Positions 32,878 to 42,327 of a stretch of 64,000 bases of DNA are shown piece by piece. The position numbers and the translations under genes are program-made. This DNA is from Trueperella abortisuis (GTDB lineage Bacteria > Actinomycetota > Actinomycetes > Actinomycetales > Actinomycetaceae), in the NCBI RefSeq assembly GCF_030811095.1, contig NZ_JAUSQL010000001.1, positions 1,798,001 through 1,862,000 of the forward strand. The letters are read 5' to 3'. Numbering within the stretch: position 1 is the stretch's first letter; each line of letters starts with the position of its first letter. Under the pieces are notes generated by a model. The model was not told where the DNA came from. It saw nothing but the letters and a program-made list of their open reading frames with translations, and searched no databases.

Positions 32878-33930
32878 ATGGCTACCCATACCGCTACCCC
32901 TCAACCCGTTACCCCTGCACCTTCCAACGCTGCGACCGCCTCCCCCGACACGGGGCCGGCCGCGAGCGATCCAGGGCCCTCTCCGGCGTCGTTCGGCTGG
33001 CTACCCGCCCAAACCAGCCACCAGCTCCCCTCCCACATCACCACCTCCTTTGAGGTGATGCCGCCGCGCAACCCGCAGGCGGCCCCGAAGTTCTGGACCA
33101 CGGTCAAGCAGCTGGTGGACGCCCGGCCAAACTTCATCTCCGTCACCTACGGTGCGGCTGGCCAGGATCGGCGCGGAGCCCGGGCCGTCACAGAGATCCT
33201 CGCCCGCCACGTGCCCACTCCCCCGATCGCGCACCTGACCTGCGTGGGCACATCAATCGAGGAGATCACGCAGATCGTCACGGACTACCTCGACTCGGGC
33301 GTGCGCACCTTCCTCGCCCTGCGCGGCGATCCCCCGGTCAACAAGCCGGGCTGGTCGCCGGCCGACGACGCGCTCGTGCGGGCCACCGACCTCATCCGCC
33401 TCATCCGCGAGGTCGACTACAAGCGAAGCGCCCGCTCGGCGTCCCTCGCCCTGCAGAGCGCGCTCCAACCGATCCGCGTCGCGGTGGCCACCTTCCCCGG
33501 AGGCAACCCGGCCGCGGGCACGACGCCGGAGGCCGAGGTCGAGCGTCTCGTCCACAAGCAGGTGGCCGGCGCCGACTTCGCGATCAGCCAGTTCTCCTGG
33601 CACGCCGCCGAGTTCACCCGCTTCGTGGAGCTGGCCCGCGCGGCCGGGGTCACCATCCCGATCGTTCCGGGCATCCTCCCGCCCACCCAGATCCGTCGCG
33701 TGCTACGCACCCAGGAACTGACCGGCGTGGAGGCCTCCCCCGAGGTTCTTGACGCCCTCGCCCGGGCCGACTCGCCCGCGCAGGAGGAACGGATCGGCGT
33801 GCGCATCGCCGCCGACCTCGCCCTCGAACTACTCGACGGTGGAGCCCCCGGCGTTCACCTCTACACGTTCAACAAGGCCGTCCCAGCCCTGGCCGTCATG
33901 GACATTGTCGCAAACGAGCACGATGCCTAA
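32878..33930 (+). CDS. metF: 5,10-methylenetetrahydrofolate reductase MetF
   Basis: Makes 5-methyl-tetrahydrofolate, the methyl donor used by MetE encoded next. 350 residues, FAD-dependent barrel. Family blocks are SFEVMPPRNPQAAPKFW (substrate Glu), VTYGAAGQDR, FLALRGDPP, and ISQFSWHAAEF, ending GVHLYTFNKAVPALAVM. It has an about 35-residue Ala/Pro/Thr-rich N-terminal extension. I start at ATG 32878 because AGGATG lies just upstream; a longer frame from 32845 would include the hairpin. The upstream Cys-ending ORF suggests attenuation control. Confidence 0.93.
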   Translation: MATHTATPQPVTPAPSNAATASPDTGPAASDPGPSPASFGWLPAQTSHQLPSHITTSFEVMPPRNPQAAPKFWTTVKQLVDARPNFISVTYGAAGQDRRGARAVTEILARHVPTPPIAHLTCVGTSIEEITQIVTDYLDSGVRTFLALRGDPPVNKPGWSPADDALVRATDLIRLIREVDYKRSARSASLALQSALQPIRVAVATFPGGNPAAGTTPEAEVERLVHKQVAGADFAISQFSWHAAEFTRFVELARAAGVTIPIVPGILPPTQIRRVLRTQELTGVEASPEVLDALARADSPAQEERIGVRIAADLALELLDGGAPGVHLYTFNKAVPALAVMDIVANEHDA

Positions 33931-33996
33931 ACGACTCACCCCATGTCCGCACCCAAGAAACACCAACCACACCTCAACACAGTGAAGGATCTTTCC

Positions 33997-36276
33997 ATGA
34001 CTCTGCCCTCGACCATTCTCGGCTATCCCCGCATCGGCGCTCACCGCGAGCTTAAGCGCGCCCTCGAATCCTACTGGGCTTCTCGGACCACCCAGGAGGA
34101 GTTCCTTGAGGCAACCCGCCAGCTGCGTCTTGCCAACTACGCCCGGCTCACCGAGCTGGGCCTGACCGATCCGGGTGCGATCCCCGACTCGCACACCTAC
34201 TACGACCAGGTGTTGGATGCCGCCTTCCTCACCGGAATCATCCCCGGTCGCTTCGCCGACCTCGACGGCCTCGACGCCTACTTCGCCGCCGCCCGCGGGG
34301 ACGCCACCCACCCGGCCAACGAAATGACGAAGTGGTTCGACACGAACTACCACTACATCGTCCCCGAGATCGACTCGACCACCGACGTCGCCTACACCGA
34401 CCGCCAGATCGTCGAGCGCTTCACCGAGGCAGCCGAGGCGGGCTACACGGTGCGCCCCGTCGTCGTCGGCCCGGTCACGCTACTTGCTCTCGCGAAGGGC
34501 ACCGAGAGCGAACCGGGATTCGACCCGCTCACCCGCATCGACGACGTCGCACTCGCGTACGCCGCGCTCCTAGCCGATCTTCACGACGCCGGGGCGCCGT
34601 GGGTTCAGCTCGACGAGCCGGCGCTTGCCACCGATAACCTGCCCGCCGACCGGACCCGCCTCACGAAGCTCGCCGCCACCGTCTACGGCCAGCTTGCCAA
34701 GCTCGAGGCCCGCCCACGCATCCTCCTTGCCGTCCCCTACGGCGACTCCTCGGCCGCGTTCCAGACCCTGGTGGGCACGGGTGTGGAGGCGATCGGCGTG
34801 GACCTCGACCGCGGCACCCTGCCCGATGGCGCGAAGGCTGAGGGCGTGACGATCGCGGCCGGCGTCGTGGACGGGCGCAATATCTGGCGCACGAACCTTC
34901 GCCAGGCCGGGGACAAGCTCGAGCGGGCGCGGGCCACGGGCGCGACGGTGGTTGCCAGCACGACGACATCGCTCCAGCACGTCCCGCACACCCTCGAAGG
35001 TGAGGCGTGGGAGGAGCCACTCAACACGAATCTGCACAACTGGCTCGCGTTTGCCGACGAGAAGGTCACGGAGATCGTCACCCTCGGCCGTGGCCTTCGC
35101 GAGGGCTGGGACGCCATCGCGGATGAGATCGCCGCCTCCACCGCCGCGCTCGATCAGCGCGCCGGCGCCGAGGGCGTGACGGTCTCCAGCGTCCGTGAGC
35201 GGACGTCCGCCTTGCGTCCAGAGGATCGACGCCGAGGGGATGCCGCCCTGCGCCGCGCCCTCCAGCGTGCTCGCCTCGACCTGCCCCTCCTGCCAACGAC
35301 GACGATCGGCTCCTTCCCCCAGCGCAGCGAGCTACGCGTGGCACGAGCCAAGCGGCGTTCGGGAGAGCTGGACGAAGCCGGCTACCGGGAGGTGCTAAGG
35401 AACGAGATCAAGCATGTCGTCGAGTTGCAAGAAGAGATCGGGCTGGACGTCCTCGTCCACGGCGAAGCCGAGCGCAACGACATGGTTCAGTACTTCGCCG
35501 AGCTGCTGGAGGGATTCGCCGTCACCCACAACGGCTGGGTGCAGTCCTACGGCTCGCGTTGCACGCGCCCGTCGATCCTGTGGGGAGATGTCTACCGTAC
35601 CCAGTCGCTGGGCGGAGAATGGATCGAATACGCCCAGTCGCTCACCAGCAAACCTGTCAAGGGCATGCTCACCGGACCGGTGACCATCATCGCATGGTCC
35701 TTCCCGCGCCGCGACATCCCGCTGCGCGAGGTAGCCGACCAGATCGCCCTCGCGCTACGCGACGAGGTGGCCGACCTGGAAGCCAAGGGCATCACGATCA
35801 TCCAAGTCGATGAGCCGGCGTTGCGCGAGCTCCTGCCGCTTGACGCGGACGAGCACGAGGATTACCTCGCCTGGTCGGTCGGCGCCTTCCGACTCGCCAC
35901 CTCGGGCGTGCGGGAGGACACCCAGATCCACACGCACCTGTGCTACTCCGAGTTCAACCAGATCATCGGCGCGATCGCCGGTCTCGACGCCGACGTCACC
36001 TCCGTGGAAGCCGCGCGCTCGCGCATGGAGCTACTCGAGTCGGTCGAGGGCGCCTTCACCAATGACATCGGGCCGGGAGTGTGGGACATTCACTCCCCGC
36101 GGGTGCCGCAGACCGCCGAGCTGGTCGACCTCATCCGCGCCGCGCTGGAGAACGTCGCCCCCGACCACCTGTGGGTCAACCCAGACTGCGGGCTCAAGAC
36201 CCGCGCCTACGCCGAGACCGAGCAGACGCTGCGCAACCTGGTGGCGGCCGCTACGCAGGTGCGCGAGCAGCTCTAG
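33997..36276 (+). CDS. metE: Cobalamin-independent methionine synthase MetE
   Basis: Transfers the methyl group from 5-methyl-tetrahydropteroyl-triglutamate to homocysteine. 759 residues: an N-terminal barrel (GYPRIGAHRELKRALESYW) and a catalytic C-terminal barrel. The zinc ligands are His647 and Cys649 (HTHLCYSEF), Glu671 (TSVEAARS) and Cys731 (NPDCGLKTR), matching His641/Cys643/Glu665/Cys726 of E. coli. ATG at 33997 has AAGGA 7 nt upstream; a frame opening 54 bp earlier lacks a ribosome site. It lies 66 bp after metF and is presumably co-transcribed. Confidence 0.96.
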   Translation: MTLPSTILGYPRIGAHRELKRALESYWASRTTQEEFLEATRQLRLANYARLTELGLTDPGAIPDSHTYYDQVLDAAFLTGIIPGRFADLDGLDAYFAAARGDATHPANEMTKWFDTNYHYIVPEIDSTTDVAYTDRQIVERFTEAAEAGYTVRPVVVGPVTLLALAKGTESEPGFDPLTRIDDVALAYAALLADLHDAGAPWVQLDEPALATDNLPADRTRLTKLAATVYGQLAKLEARPRILLAVPYGDSSAAFQTLVGTGVEAIGVDLDRGTLPDGAKAEGVTIAAGVVDGRNIWRTNLRQAGDKLERARATGATVVASTTTSLQHVPHTLEGEAWEEPLNTNLHNWLAFADEKVTEIVTLGRGLREGWDAIADEIAASTAALDQRAGAEGVTVSSVRERTSALRPEDRRRGDAALRRALQRARLDLPLLPTTTIGSFPQRSELRVARAKRRSGELDEAGYREVLRNEIKHVVELQEEIGLDVLVHGEAERNDMVQYFAELLEGFAVTHNGWVQSYGSRCTRPSILWGDVYRTQSLGGEWIEYAQSLTSKPVKGMLTGPVTIIAWSFPRRDIPLREVADQIALALRDEVADLEAKGITIIQVDEPALRELLPLDADEHEDYLAWSVGAFRLATSGVREDTQIHTHLCYSEFNQIIGAIAGLDADVTSVEAARSRMELLESVEGAFTNDIGPGVWDIHSPRVPQTAELVDLIRAALENVAPDHLWVNPDCGLKTRAYAETEQTLRNLVAAATQVREQL

Positions 36277-36341
36277 CGCCCGGCGCCCGGCCACCAACCT
36301 CATGAGCTCACCTCACTATCAATAGATTGGCAGGAACCCCC

Positions 36342-37076
36342 ATGTCTTTATGGAACCTCAAGCTGACCCGCGTGGATCTCACGCACGAACTCGACGAGAA
36401 CTCCCCCTACTGGGGTGGCATGCCCGACGGCGCGATCGAACTCAACACCACCATCCTTGACTTCGATTCGCCCTACAATCTGCGCATCCAGCGCCAGACC
36501 TTCCCCGGCCAGTTCGGCACTCACATCGACTTTCCCGGTCACTTCCACCAAGGCGGCGCACTTGCCCGCGACTTCGGGGTGGACCAGGCGGTGCTGCCGC
36601 TCGTCGTCGTCGACAAGCACGAGGAAGTGGCGAAGAACCCGGACTTTGCGCTGACGGCGGCGGACATCGAGGCTCACGAGGCCGAGTACGGGCCCATCCC
36701 GGCCGGTAGTTTCGTGGCCTTCCGCTCCGACTGGCACAAGCGCTGGCCCAACGGCGCTGCGCTTTGCAATGCCGACGACGACGGCGCGCTTCACTCGCCA
36801 GGATGGTCAAAGGAGGCGGTCAGCGCACTCGCCGAGCGAAAGGTGATCGGCATCGGGCACGAGACTCTCGACACTGATCCGGCCCTCGCCTGTGCGGCGG
36901 CCGGGGATCTGGCCGTGGAGCGGCACGTGCTCGGGCTCGGACTGTTCCAGCTCGAGCTGCTGGCCAACCTCGACCAGGTTCCGGTGCGCGGGGCGCTCAT
37001 TTCCATCGGCTGGCCGAAGATTGCAGAGGCGAACGGTCTGCCGGTGCGCGCCTGGGCCACGTTTGAGTCCCAGTAG
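36342..37076 (+). CDS. Cyclase family metal-dependent hydrolase (kynurenine formamidase-like)
   Basis: 244 residues of the manganese/zinc-dependent cyclase superfamily, which includes arylformamidase KynB and isatin hydrolase. The metal motif HxDxPxH is intact as GTHIDFPGHF, and the second family block (GIGHETLDTDPALA) is present. No tryptophan-catabolism gene lies nearby, so the substrate cannot be named. The ATG has AGGA 6 nt upstream. It starts 65 bp after metE on the same strand and may be read through from it. A hairpin follows. Confidence 0.8.
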   Translation: MSLWNLKLTRVDLTHELDENSPYWGGMPDGAIELNTTILDFDSPYNLRIQRQTFPGQFGTHIDFPGHFHQGGALARDFGVDQAVLPLVVVDKHEEVAKNPDFALTAADIEAHEAEYGPIPAGSFVAFRSDWHKRWPNGAALCNADDDGALHSPGWSKEAVSALAERKVIGIGHETLDTDPALACAAAGDLAVERHVLGLGLFQLELLANLDQVPVRGALISIGWPKIAEANGLPVRAWATFESQ

Positions 37077-37116
37077 CGCCGGGCCGCCCCTGACCCCGTC
37101 CCACCGCACATAACAA

Positions 37117-37148
37117 GCTCGGCCCCGCGCGAGAGCGCGGGGCCGAGC
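37117..37148. terminator. Bidirectional terminator between the cyclase gene and malG
   Basis: A 14-bp perfect GC-rich stem (37117-37130 with 37135-37148) and GAGA loop lie between two converging genes. Neither side has a U-tract. Confidence 0.7.
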
Positions 37149-37172
37149 CGGGATAAGGCGAGGAAAGAATCC

Positions 37173-38081
37173 TTAGCCCTTGACAGCGCCTCCGGTCAGG
37201 CCGGAAACGATGTACTTCTGCAGGAAGAGGAACAGCAGCAGGATCGGCAGGGCCGAGATGATCGAACCTGCGGTGAACCACTCCCAGTGCTTGTCGTTGC
37301 CGCCAACCCACAGGTTCATGCCCACGGCCAACGTCCAGTTCTCCTGGCTGGTGAGGATGGTCCTCGACAGGATGAAATCGTTGAACGCGGAGATGAAGGA
37401 CAGCAGGCCGACCACCGCGAGGATCGGGATGACAAGCGGCATGATGATCGTCCAGTAGACCTGGGAGTGAGACGCGCCGTCGATCTTCGCCGCCTCATCG
37501 AGCTCCATCGGGATCGAATTGAAGAAGCCGTACATGAGGAAGGTGTTCGCTCCCAGCGCCCCACCCCAGTAGACGGCGATCAGCGCGATCTTCGAGTCGA
37601 TTCCCAGCCACGGGATGATGTCACCCAGGGTGGTCAACAGCAGGAAGATGGCCACGAAGGTCAGCAACTGCGGGAACATCTGGATGATCATGAGCGACAT
37701 GAGCGTGACCTTGCGGCCCTTGAAGCGGTAACGCGAGAACGCGTAGGCCGCCGCAGCGCCCATGAGCACGGTACCCACCGACGTCGCCACGCCGATGATC
37801 AACGTGTTCTTCAGCCAGGTCCAGAACATGGTGTCGGACAGCTCGGTGATGTTCTCAAACGAGACATCGGAGAAGAGCGAGTTCGCTCCCGTGAGGGTGG
37901 TGGAGATATTCGGGTTCAGCGCCGCTGAGACGATGTAGACGATCGGGAAAGCCGCATAGATCACCGCGATCATGCCCACCACGTGCCGGAACCCGAGCTC
38001 ACGGAACCACCGGCCGAAGCTCATCTTATTTTGTGCCACCTCAAGCTGACCCGCCTGAGGCTGTGCCAAAGTGTCAGTCAT
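37173..38081 (-). CDS. malG: Maltose/maltodextrin ABC transporter permease MalG
   Basis: Second membrane subunit of a carbohydrate-uptake ABC importer (CUT1, MalG type). 302 residues, six membrane segments, with the ATPase-contact EAA loop DEAAKIDGASHSQVYW and the typical C-terminal YIVSGLTGGAVKG. Its ATG follows the malF TAG with no gap. No ATPase gene lies in this cluster, so a shared MsiK/MalK-type ATPase must be encoded elsewhere. Confidence 0.92.
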   Translation of the reverse strand: MTDTLAQPQAGQLEVAQNKMSFGRWFRELGFRHVVGMIAVIYAAFPIVYIVSAALNPNISTTLTGANSLFSDVSFENITELSDTMFWTWLKNTLIIGVATSVGTVLMGAAAAYAFSRYRFKGRKVTLMSLMIIQMFPQLLTFVAIFLLLTTLGDIIPWLGIDSKIALIAVYWGGALGANTFLMYGFFNSIPMELDEAAKIDGASHSQVYWTIIMPLVIPILAVVGLLSFISAFNDFILSRTILTSQENWTLAVGMNLWVGGNDKHWEWFTAGSIISALPILLLFLFLQKYIVSGLTGGAVKG

Positions 38082-39695
38082 CTACTTCAGTCCTTCCAGC
38101 GAGTTCGACTTCTTGAACGAGTACAGCGACACGCTTCCAACGATCAGGAAGATCACCAGCGACATGGCCGCGGCCAGGCCGTAGTTCGGCAGCGCCTCGC
38201 CCGTCAGGCCCGCAATCTTGTAGACCATGGAGATGAGGATATCCGTGTGTCCAACCGGCACCGACGCGTCCGACATCGACGGACCTCCCCCATTCAACAT
38301 GTAGATCAGGTTGAAGTTGTTGAAGTTGAACGCGAAGGATGAGATGAGCAGCGGCGTCAAGGCAATCATCAGCTGTGGGAAGGTCACGTTGCGCCACACC
38401 TGGTAGGTGTTCGCGCCGTCAATCTTCGCCGCCTCCACGAGGTCACCGGGGATAGACTGCAGCGCGCCCGTGACGATGAGGAACATGTAGGGGAAGCCCA
38501 TCCACAGGTTCACGAGGATCACGGAGACCTTCGCCATCGTCGGGTCGGTCAGCCACGGGATCGCCGTGCCCAGCATCTCGTTGAAGAAGCCGTACTTGGC
38601 GTTCATGAGGCCCGCGAAGAGGAACGCCGTCATGAAGGACGGGAAAGCGTAGGGAAGTAGCATGATCGTGCGGTAGATCTTGCGTCCCTTCATCCGCTCG
38701 TCATTCATCACGATCGCCAGGATCATGCCGAGCACAAAGGTGGTCAGCACGGAGAAAAACGCGAACAGGACGTTCCAGATGAGGACCTTGACGAAGGGCT
38801 GGGCGTAACGCCCGTCCGAGAAGCCCTTGACGAAATTGTCAAAGCCAACCCCGACGCGCCAGCCCACGTTCAGCGTGGAGCCGTCCTCCGCCTCGAAGAA
38901 GCCCGTCTCCCCGTTGGCCTTGTAGGTCTGCCCCGTCTCGGTGTTCGTCATCGTGTCGCTCGCCTCGTCGTAGCGCAGCGTGGAGGTGAACTGGAAGGCG
39001 GTCGAGCCGGTCTGGGTGCCGATCGTGCCGTCCTCCGGGTTGTCCGTCAACGGCACGCGCAACTCGATGACCTCCTGCTGGCGCTCGGCCAGGCTCGAGA
39101 CCGGGATGATATCCCAGCCGTCGACGGCGGTGATGGTGTTGCCCTCCGTCTTGCCCGAGGCCTTCTTCAGCGGGGTGTCGGCGGTGCCGACCAACAGATC
39201 GCCGTCGTCGATGACGGCGAATCCAAGCTCGCCGCCCTTTTCGACGATAGCGAGCGGGTACTGTGGCGAACCCTCCACCCGCTTGAAGGCGTTCTGCAAA
39301 ATGAGGGCGTCGATGGCCTGGTCCTTGGAAAGGGTGTGCTGGTGGCCATAGTTGGTGAATGCGATGTAGCCGGTGTAGACGATCGTGAACGCCTGGAAGA
39401 TCAACAGGAACACCAGGCCGGGCGCGAGGTACTTCAGGGCAAGTGTGCGCTTGGAGAAGTACACCCAGTCAACGGCCAGGAGCACCATGAGCATGAGGGT
39501 GGCAACCACCCACGAACCCAGCGTGTACGCGGTGAAAACAATATAGATGCCGAGGGCATTAACCAATGCCATGAGAACAAGCTTGGTGATGAAGCCAACC
39601 GACCAGTTGGTCGCGTGCGAGTCCCGCTTTCGGAGCTCCTCGCGGCGCTGCTTCCTACCCTTGTTCGCCTCGGACTGAACTGTCATCGAAGACAA
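38082..39695 (-). CDS. malF: Maltose/maltodextrin ABC transporter permease MalF
   Basis: First membrane subunit of the importer. 537 residues, longer than simple CUT1 permeases because, like E. coli MalF, it has an external domain (about residues 125-290, hydrophilic, between the third and fourth membrane segments). The permease core follows, with EAA loop VEAAKIDGANTYQVW. The start is a TTG at 39693-39695 with AAGGAG 5 nt upstream; an ATG three codons in is less well placed. An intercistronic hairpin separates it from malE. Confidence 0.92.
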   Translation of the reverse strand: MSSMTVQSEANKGRKQRREELRKRDSHATNWSVGFITKLVLMALVNALGIYIVFTAYTLGSWVVATLMLMVLLAVDWVYFSKRTLALKYLAPGLVFLLIFQAFTIVYTGYIAFTNYGHQHTLSKDQAIDALILQNAFKRVEGSPQYPLAIVEKGGELGFAVIDDGDLLVGTADTPLKKASGKTEGNTITAVDGWDIIPVSSLAERQQEVIELRVPLTDNPEDGTIGTQTGSTAFQFTSTLRYDEASDTMTNTETGQTYKANGETGFFEAEDGSTLNVGWRVGVGFDNFVKGFSDGRYAQPFVKVLIWNVLFAFFSVLTTFVLGMILAIVMNDERMKGRKIYRTIMLLPYAFPSFMTAFLFAGLMNAKYGFFNEMLGTAIPWLTDPTMAKVSVILVNLWMGFPYMFLIVTGALQSIPGDLVEAAKIDGANTYQVWRNVTFPQLMIALTPLLISSFAFNFNNFNLIYMLNGGGPSMSDASVPVGHTDILISMVYKIAGLTGEALPNYGLAAAMSLVIFLIVGSVSLYSFKKSNSLEGLK

Positions 39696-39718
39696 AGTTA
39701 CTCCTTCGGTCCTAGGAC

Positions 39719-39754
39719 AAGTGCCGGCCCGTCAGCGACGACTGGCCGGCACTT
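39719..39754 (-). terminator. Intercistronic malE-malF hairpin
   Basis: AAGTGCCGGCC (39719-39729) and its complement (39744-39754) form an 11-bp stem with a 14-nt loop in the 71-bp gap between malE and malF. There is no U-tract. In this position it can protect the malE mRNA 3' end or partly terminate, giving more binding protein than permease. Confidence 0.6.
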
Positions 39755-39766
39755 CTCCATCGATGG

Positions 39767-41014
39767 CTACTTATTCATCTCTGCCTTGATGTCAGTAATC
39801 ATCTTGTCCCACACACCCGCGGGATCGGCGTCGCCGGCGATGATCTGCGACTCGGTCTTGCCCCAGAAGCCCCACACGGCGCCCATCTCGGGCAGCGACG
39901 GCATCGGGAGAGCCTCCTTGCCCGCGGCGGCGAAGCCAGCCATGAGCGGATCGGTGGTCGCGTCGTTAGCGGAGGCGGTCAGAGCGGGCAGGCGCTGGCC
40001 GATCTCGTAGAGCTTGTCCTGGACTTGCTTCGAACCGACGTAGTTGACGAGGAAGTCGGTGGCGAGCAGCTGGTTGGCCGAGCCGGCGTTGATGAAACCA
40101 CCCTGGACGCCCAGGAACGGGGAGGCCGGGTTGTCGCCGGTGGCCGGGATCGGATCGACGGCGATGTTCATGCCCTTGAAGTCCGCGATCATCCACGGGC
40201 CACCGAGGATGTAGGGGGACTTTCCGGACTTGAAGGCGTCAACCGCGATGTCATAGGTGATGTTGGTGTCGAGCACGCCGGTGCCCTTCTCGCCGTTGTC
40301 GGAGAGCCACTGGGCGAAGGCCTTGCCCTTGTCGCCGCCGAGGTTGAGCTCGGAGGTGTAGTTGTTCTGGCCGTCGAGCGCGAAGACCGGGCCGGAGAAG
40401 GATGCCTCGAAGGGGTACATCGTGTACGGGTCGCCGTCGGCACCCACCTGCATGATGAACGGGTACTCGGTGCCGGCTCCCTTACCCTTGGCGATCATTT
40501 CGTCGAAGGTGGCCGGGGTGGAATCCACAAGGTCGGCGTTGCGGAAGATGGCGAGGTTCTCCACGGCGTAGGGCACGCCGTAGGTGGCGCCCTGGTAGGT
40601 GAAGGCGTCGACGGCCAGCTTGTTGAAGTCGCCAGCCTTGTCGCCGAGTTCGACCGGGGCCACGAGGCCGTTGGTGACAAACTCGCCGAGCCAGTCATGG
40701 GCACCGAAGACGATGTCCGGGCCCTTGCCTGCCGCTGCCTGCGAGGCGAACTCCGAACGCATCTGGTCGTTCTCCTTGACGACGAGCTCGACCTCGTTGC
40801 CGGTGTCTGCCTTGTAGTTATCGGCTGCGATCTTGAAGGCCGGCTCGCGGTTGGCGTCGGTCCAAATCGTCAGCTTGCCGCCGCCGGCGGGTGCCTTGGT
40901 GGTGGTCTGGGTTCCAGCGGAGGTGGTCTCCGAGCCGGACGAGTTGTTATCTGAACAGGCGGCCAGTGTCAGCGCTAGGCCGGCGCTCGCGATAAGCGCA
41001 ATGCTCCTTCGCAT
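39767..41014 (-). CDS. malE: Maltose/maltodextrin-binding lipoprotein MalE
   Basis: Extracellular solute-binding protein of the importer, anchored as a lipoprotein. 415 residues. The signal peptide MRRSIALIASAGLALTLAAC ends at the lipobox Cys20 and is followed by a Ser/Thr/Gly linker. Binding-protein blocks are LTIWTDANREPAFKIAADNY, GKGPDIVFGAHDWLGEF and YGVPYAVENLAIFRN. ATG follows AGAGGAGAGAAA. It is first in malE-malF-malG, with a promoter and repeated TGCAAG boxes upstream. Maltodextrin specificity rests on relatedness and on the alpha-glucosidase encoded across the divergent region. Confidence 0.92.
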   Translation of the reverse strand: MRRSIALIASAGLALTLAACSDNNSSGSETTSAGTQTTTKAPAGGGKLTIWTDANREPAFKIAADNYKADTGNEVELVVKENDQMRSEFASQAAAGKGPDIVFGAHDWLGEFVTNGLVAPVELGDKAGDFNKLAVDAFTYQGATYGVPYAVENLAIFRNADLVDSTPATFDEMIAKGKGAGTEYPFIMQVGADGDPYTMYPFEASFSGPVFALDGQNNYTSELNLGGDKGKAFAQWLSDNGEKGTGVLDTNITYDIAVDAFKSGKSPYILGGPWMIADFKGMNIAVDPIPATGDNPASPFLGVQGGFINAGSANQLLATDFLVNYVGSKQVQDKLYEIGQRLPALTASANDATTDPLMAGFAAAGKEALPMPSLPEMGAVWGFWGKTESQIIAGDADPAGVWDKMITDIKAEMNK

Positions 41015-41098
41015 TTTCTCTCCTCTTTAAGTGTTGCGATGCGGTGAAACGAACCAGAACGGTGAGCTTCATTGCTCGCTTCCTTCCGCGTGTCTTTG

Positions 41099-41126
41099 AT
41101 CATACGTCCCGGAAAGATCTTTGCAA
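41099..41126 (-). promoter_or_regulatory. Promoter of malEFG
   Basis: On the minus strand TTGCAA (41121-41126) and TATGAT (41099-41104) are 16 bp apart. Transcription would start near 41092, giving a leader of about 78 nt. The -35 box overlaps the first TGCAAG box, so a repressor bound there would exclude polymerase. Confidence 0.65.
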
Positions 41127-41236
41127 GGGTTTACAGTCATCATGCAAGAATCGCGGGGGCGTGAAGACGCAAAAACCGCGCATTTCCGCAGTTTACCCAC
41201 TTCCGGGGGCAGCGATTTATGCAAGTATCAAGCAAG
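41122..41236 (+). promoter_or_regulatory. Phased TGCAAG boxes between malE and the LacI-type gene
   Basis: TGCAAG occurs at 41122-41127, 41143-41148 and 41220-41225, with AGCAAG at 41231-41236. Starts within the two pairs are 21 and 11 bp apart, close to two turns and one turn of the helix. The left pair covers the malE -35, and the right pair lies just upstream of a TTTTGA-N17-TATGAG box before the lacI-type gene. Likely operators of the adjacent LacI-family regulator; binding is inference. Confidence 0.5.
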
Positions 41237-41290
41237 ATTTTTGAAAAGACGCTAGGCTCTCTATGAGATCAACGACGACTTGGAGATACC

Positions 41291-42295
41291 GTGGCACGTA
41301 AGATTCGTCTTTCCGACATCGCTGCACAGGCAGGGGTGTCCACCGCAACAGTCTCCCGCGTCCTCAACGGCAAGGATTCCGTGGCCAGCGAGACGCGGCA
41401 GGCCGTCATCGCCGCCCTCGATCTGCTCGGCTACGAACGCCCCGAGATGCTACGCAAACGCAACGGCGGCCAGATCGGCATTATCGTCCCCGAGTTGACC
41501 AACCCCGTCTTCCCACTGTTCACCCAGCAGATCGCCAACCTCATGACGCTCCAGGGTTACACTCCCCTGCTCGGGACTCAGATGGCCGGCGGGGCCACCG
41601 AGGATTCCTACGTCGATGCCATGATTAGCCAGCAGGTCTCCGGCTTCGCCTTCATCTCCGGCCTGCACGCCGATTCCACCGCGAACACCGCCCGCTACGA
41701 ACGCATTAGCGACCTGGGCATTCCCTTCATCACGATCAACGGCGCCAACCCGGCCCTGACCAACCCGGACTTCTCCGCCGACGACACCTCGGCCGTCCGC
41801 CAGTCGATCCGCCACCTCATCACGCTCGGTCACACGAAGATCGGCTTGGCCTCCGGACCGATCCGCTTTTTCCCCTCACGGGACAAGACCGAGTCCTACC
41901 TCGAGACGATGCGCGAGCTACTACCCTACGAAAAGCCGCGCGTCATCCACACCCTGTACACCGTCTCGGGCGGCCAGTTCGCCGCCTCCCAGCTGATCGG
42001 CACGGGATGCACCGCGATCATCTGTGGCTCGGACCTCATGGCGCTCGGCGTGGTCCGCTACTGCCGCTCGATCGGGCTTCAGGTGCCGCAAGACGTATCG
42101 GTGGTCGGCTACGACGACACGCCGTTCGCCAGCTTCACCGACCCACCGCTGACCACGCTGCGCCAGCCGATCAAGACGATGACGGAGGCCGCCGTCTCCA
42201 CGCTCTTGTCGATGATCGGGGGCACCCCGGCCAACGTGGGCAAGATGAAGTTCGAACCCGAGCTCATCGTCCGAGAATCCACGAGCCGACACTAA
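41291..42295 (+). CDS. LacI-family regulator, probably of the maltose genes
   Basis: 334 residues: an N-terminal LacI helix-turn-helix (IRLSDIAAQAGVSTATVSRVLNGK) with hinge, then a periplasmic-binding-protein-like effector domain (IGIIVPELTNPVFPLFTQQI; VSVVGYDDTPFASFTDPPLTTLRQP). It most likely represses malEFG and its own transcript and is released by a maltodextrin. The divergent layout and TGCAAG boxes support this. GTG at 41291 follows GGAG with 5-nt spacing. The alpha-glucosidase gene follows 32 bp downstream, so regulator and enzyme share a transcript. Confidence 0.87.
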   Translation: MARKIRLSDIAAQAGVSTATVSRVLNGKDSVASETRQAVIAALDLLGYERPEMLRKRNGGQIGIIVPELTNPVFPLFTQQIANLMTLQGYTPLLGTQMAGGATEDSYVDAMISQQVSGFAFISGLHADSTANTARYERISDLGIPFITINGANPALTNPDFSADDTSAVRQSIRHLITLGHTKIGLASGPIRFFPSRDKTESYLETMRELLPYEKPRVIHTLYTVSGGQFAASQLIGTGCTAIICGSDLMALGVVRYCRSIGLQVPQDVSVVGYDDTPFASFTDPPLTTLRQPIKTMTEAAVSTLLSMIGGTPANVGKMKFEPELIVRESTSRH

Positions 42296-42327
42296 GACAA
42301 CCCGCCAACACACCTTTAAGGACACCC

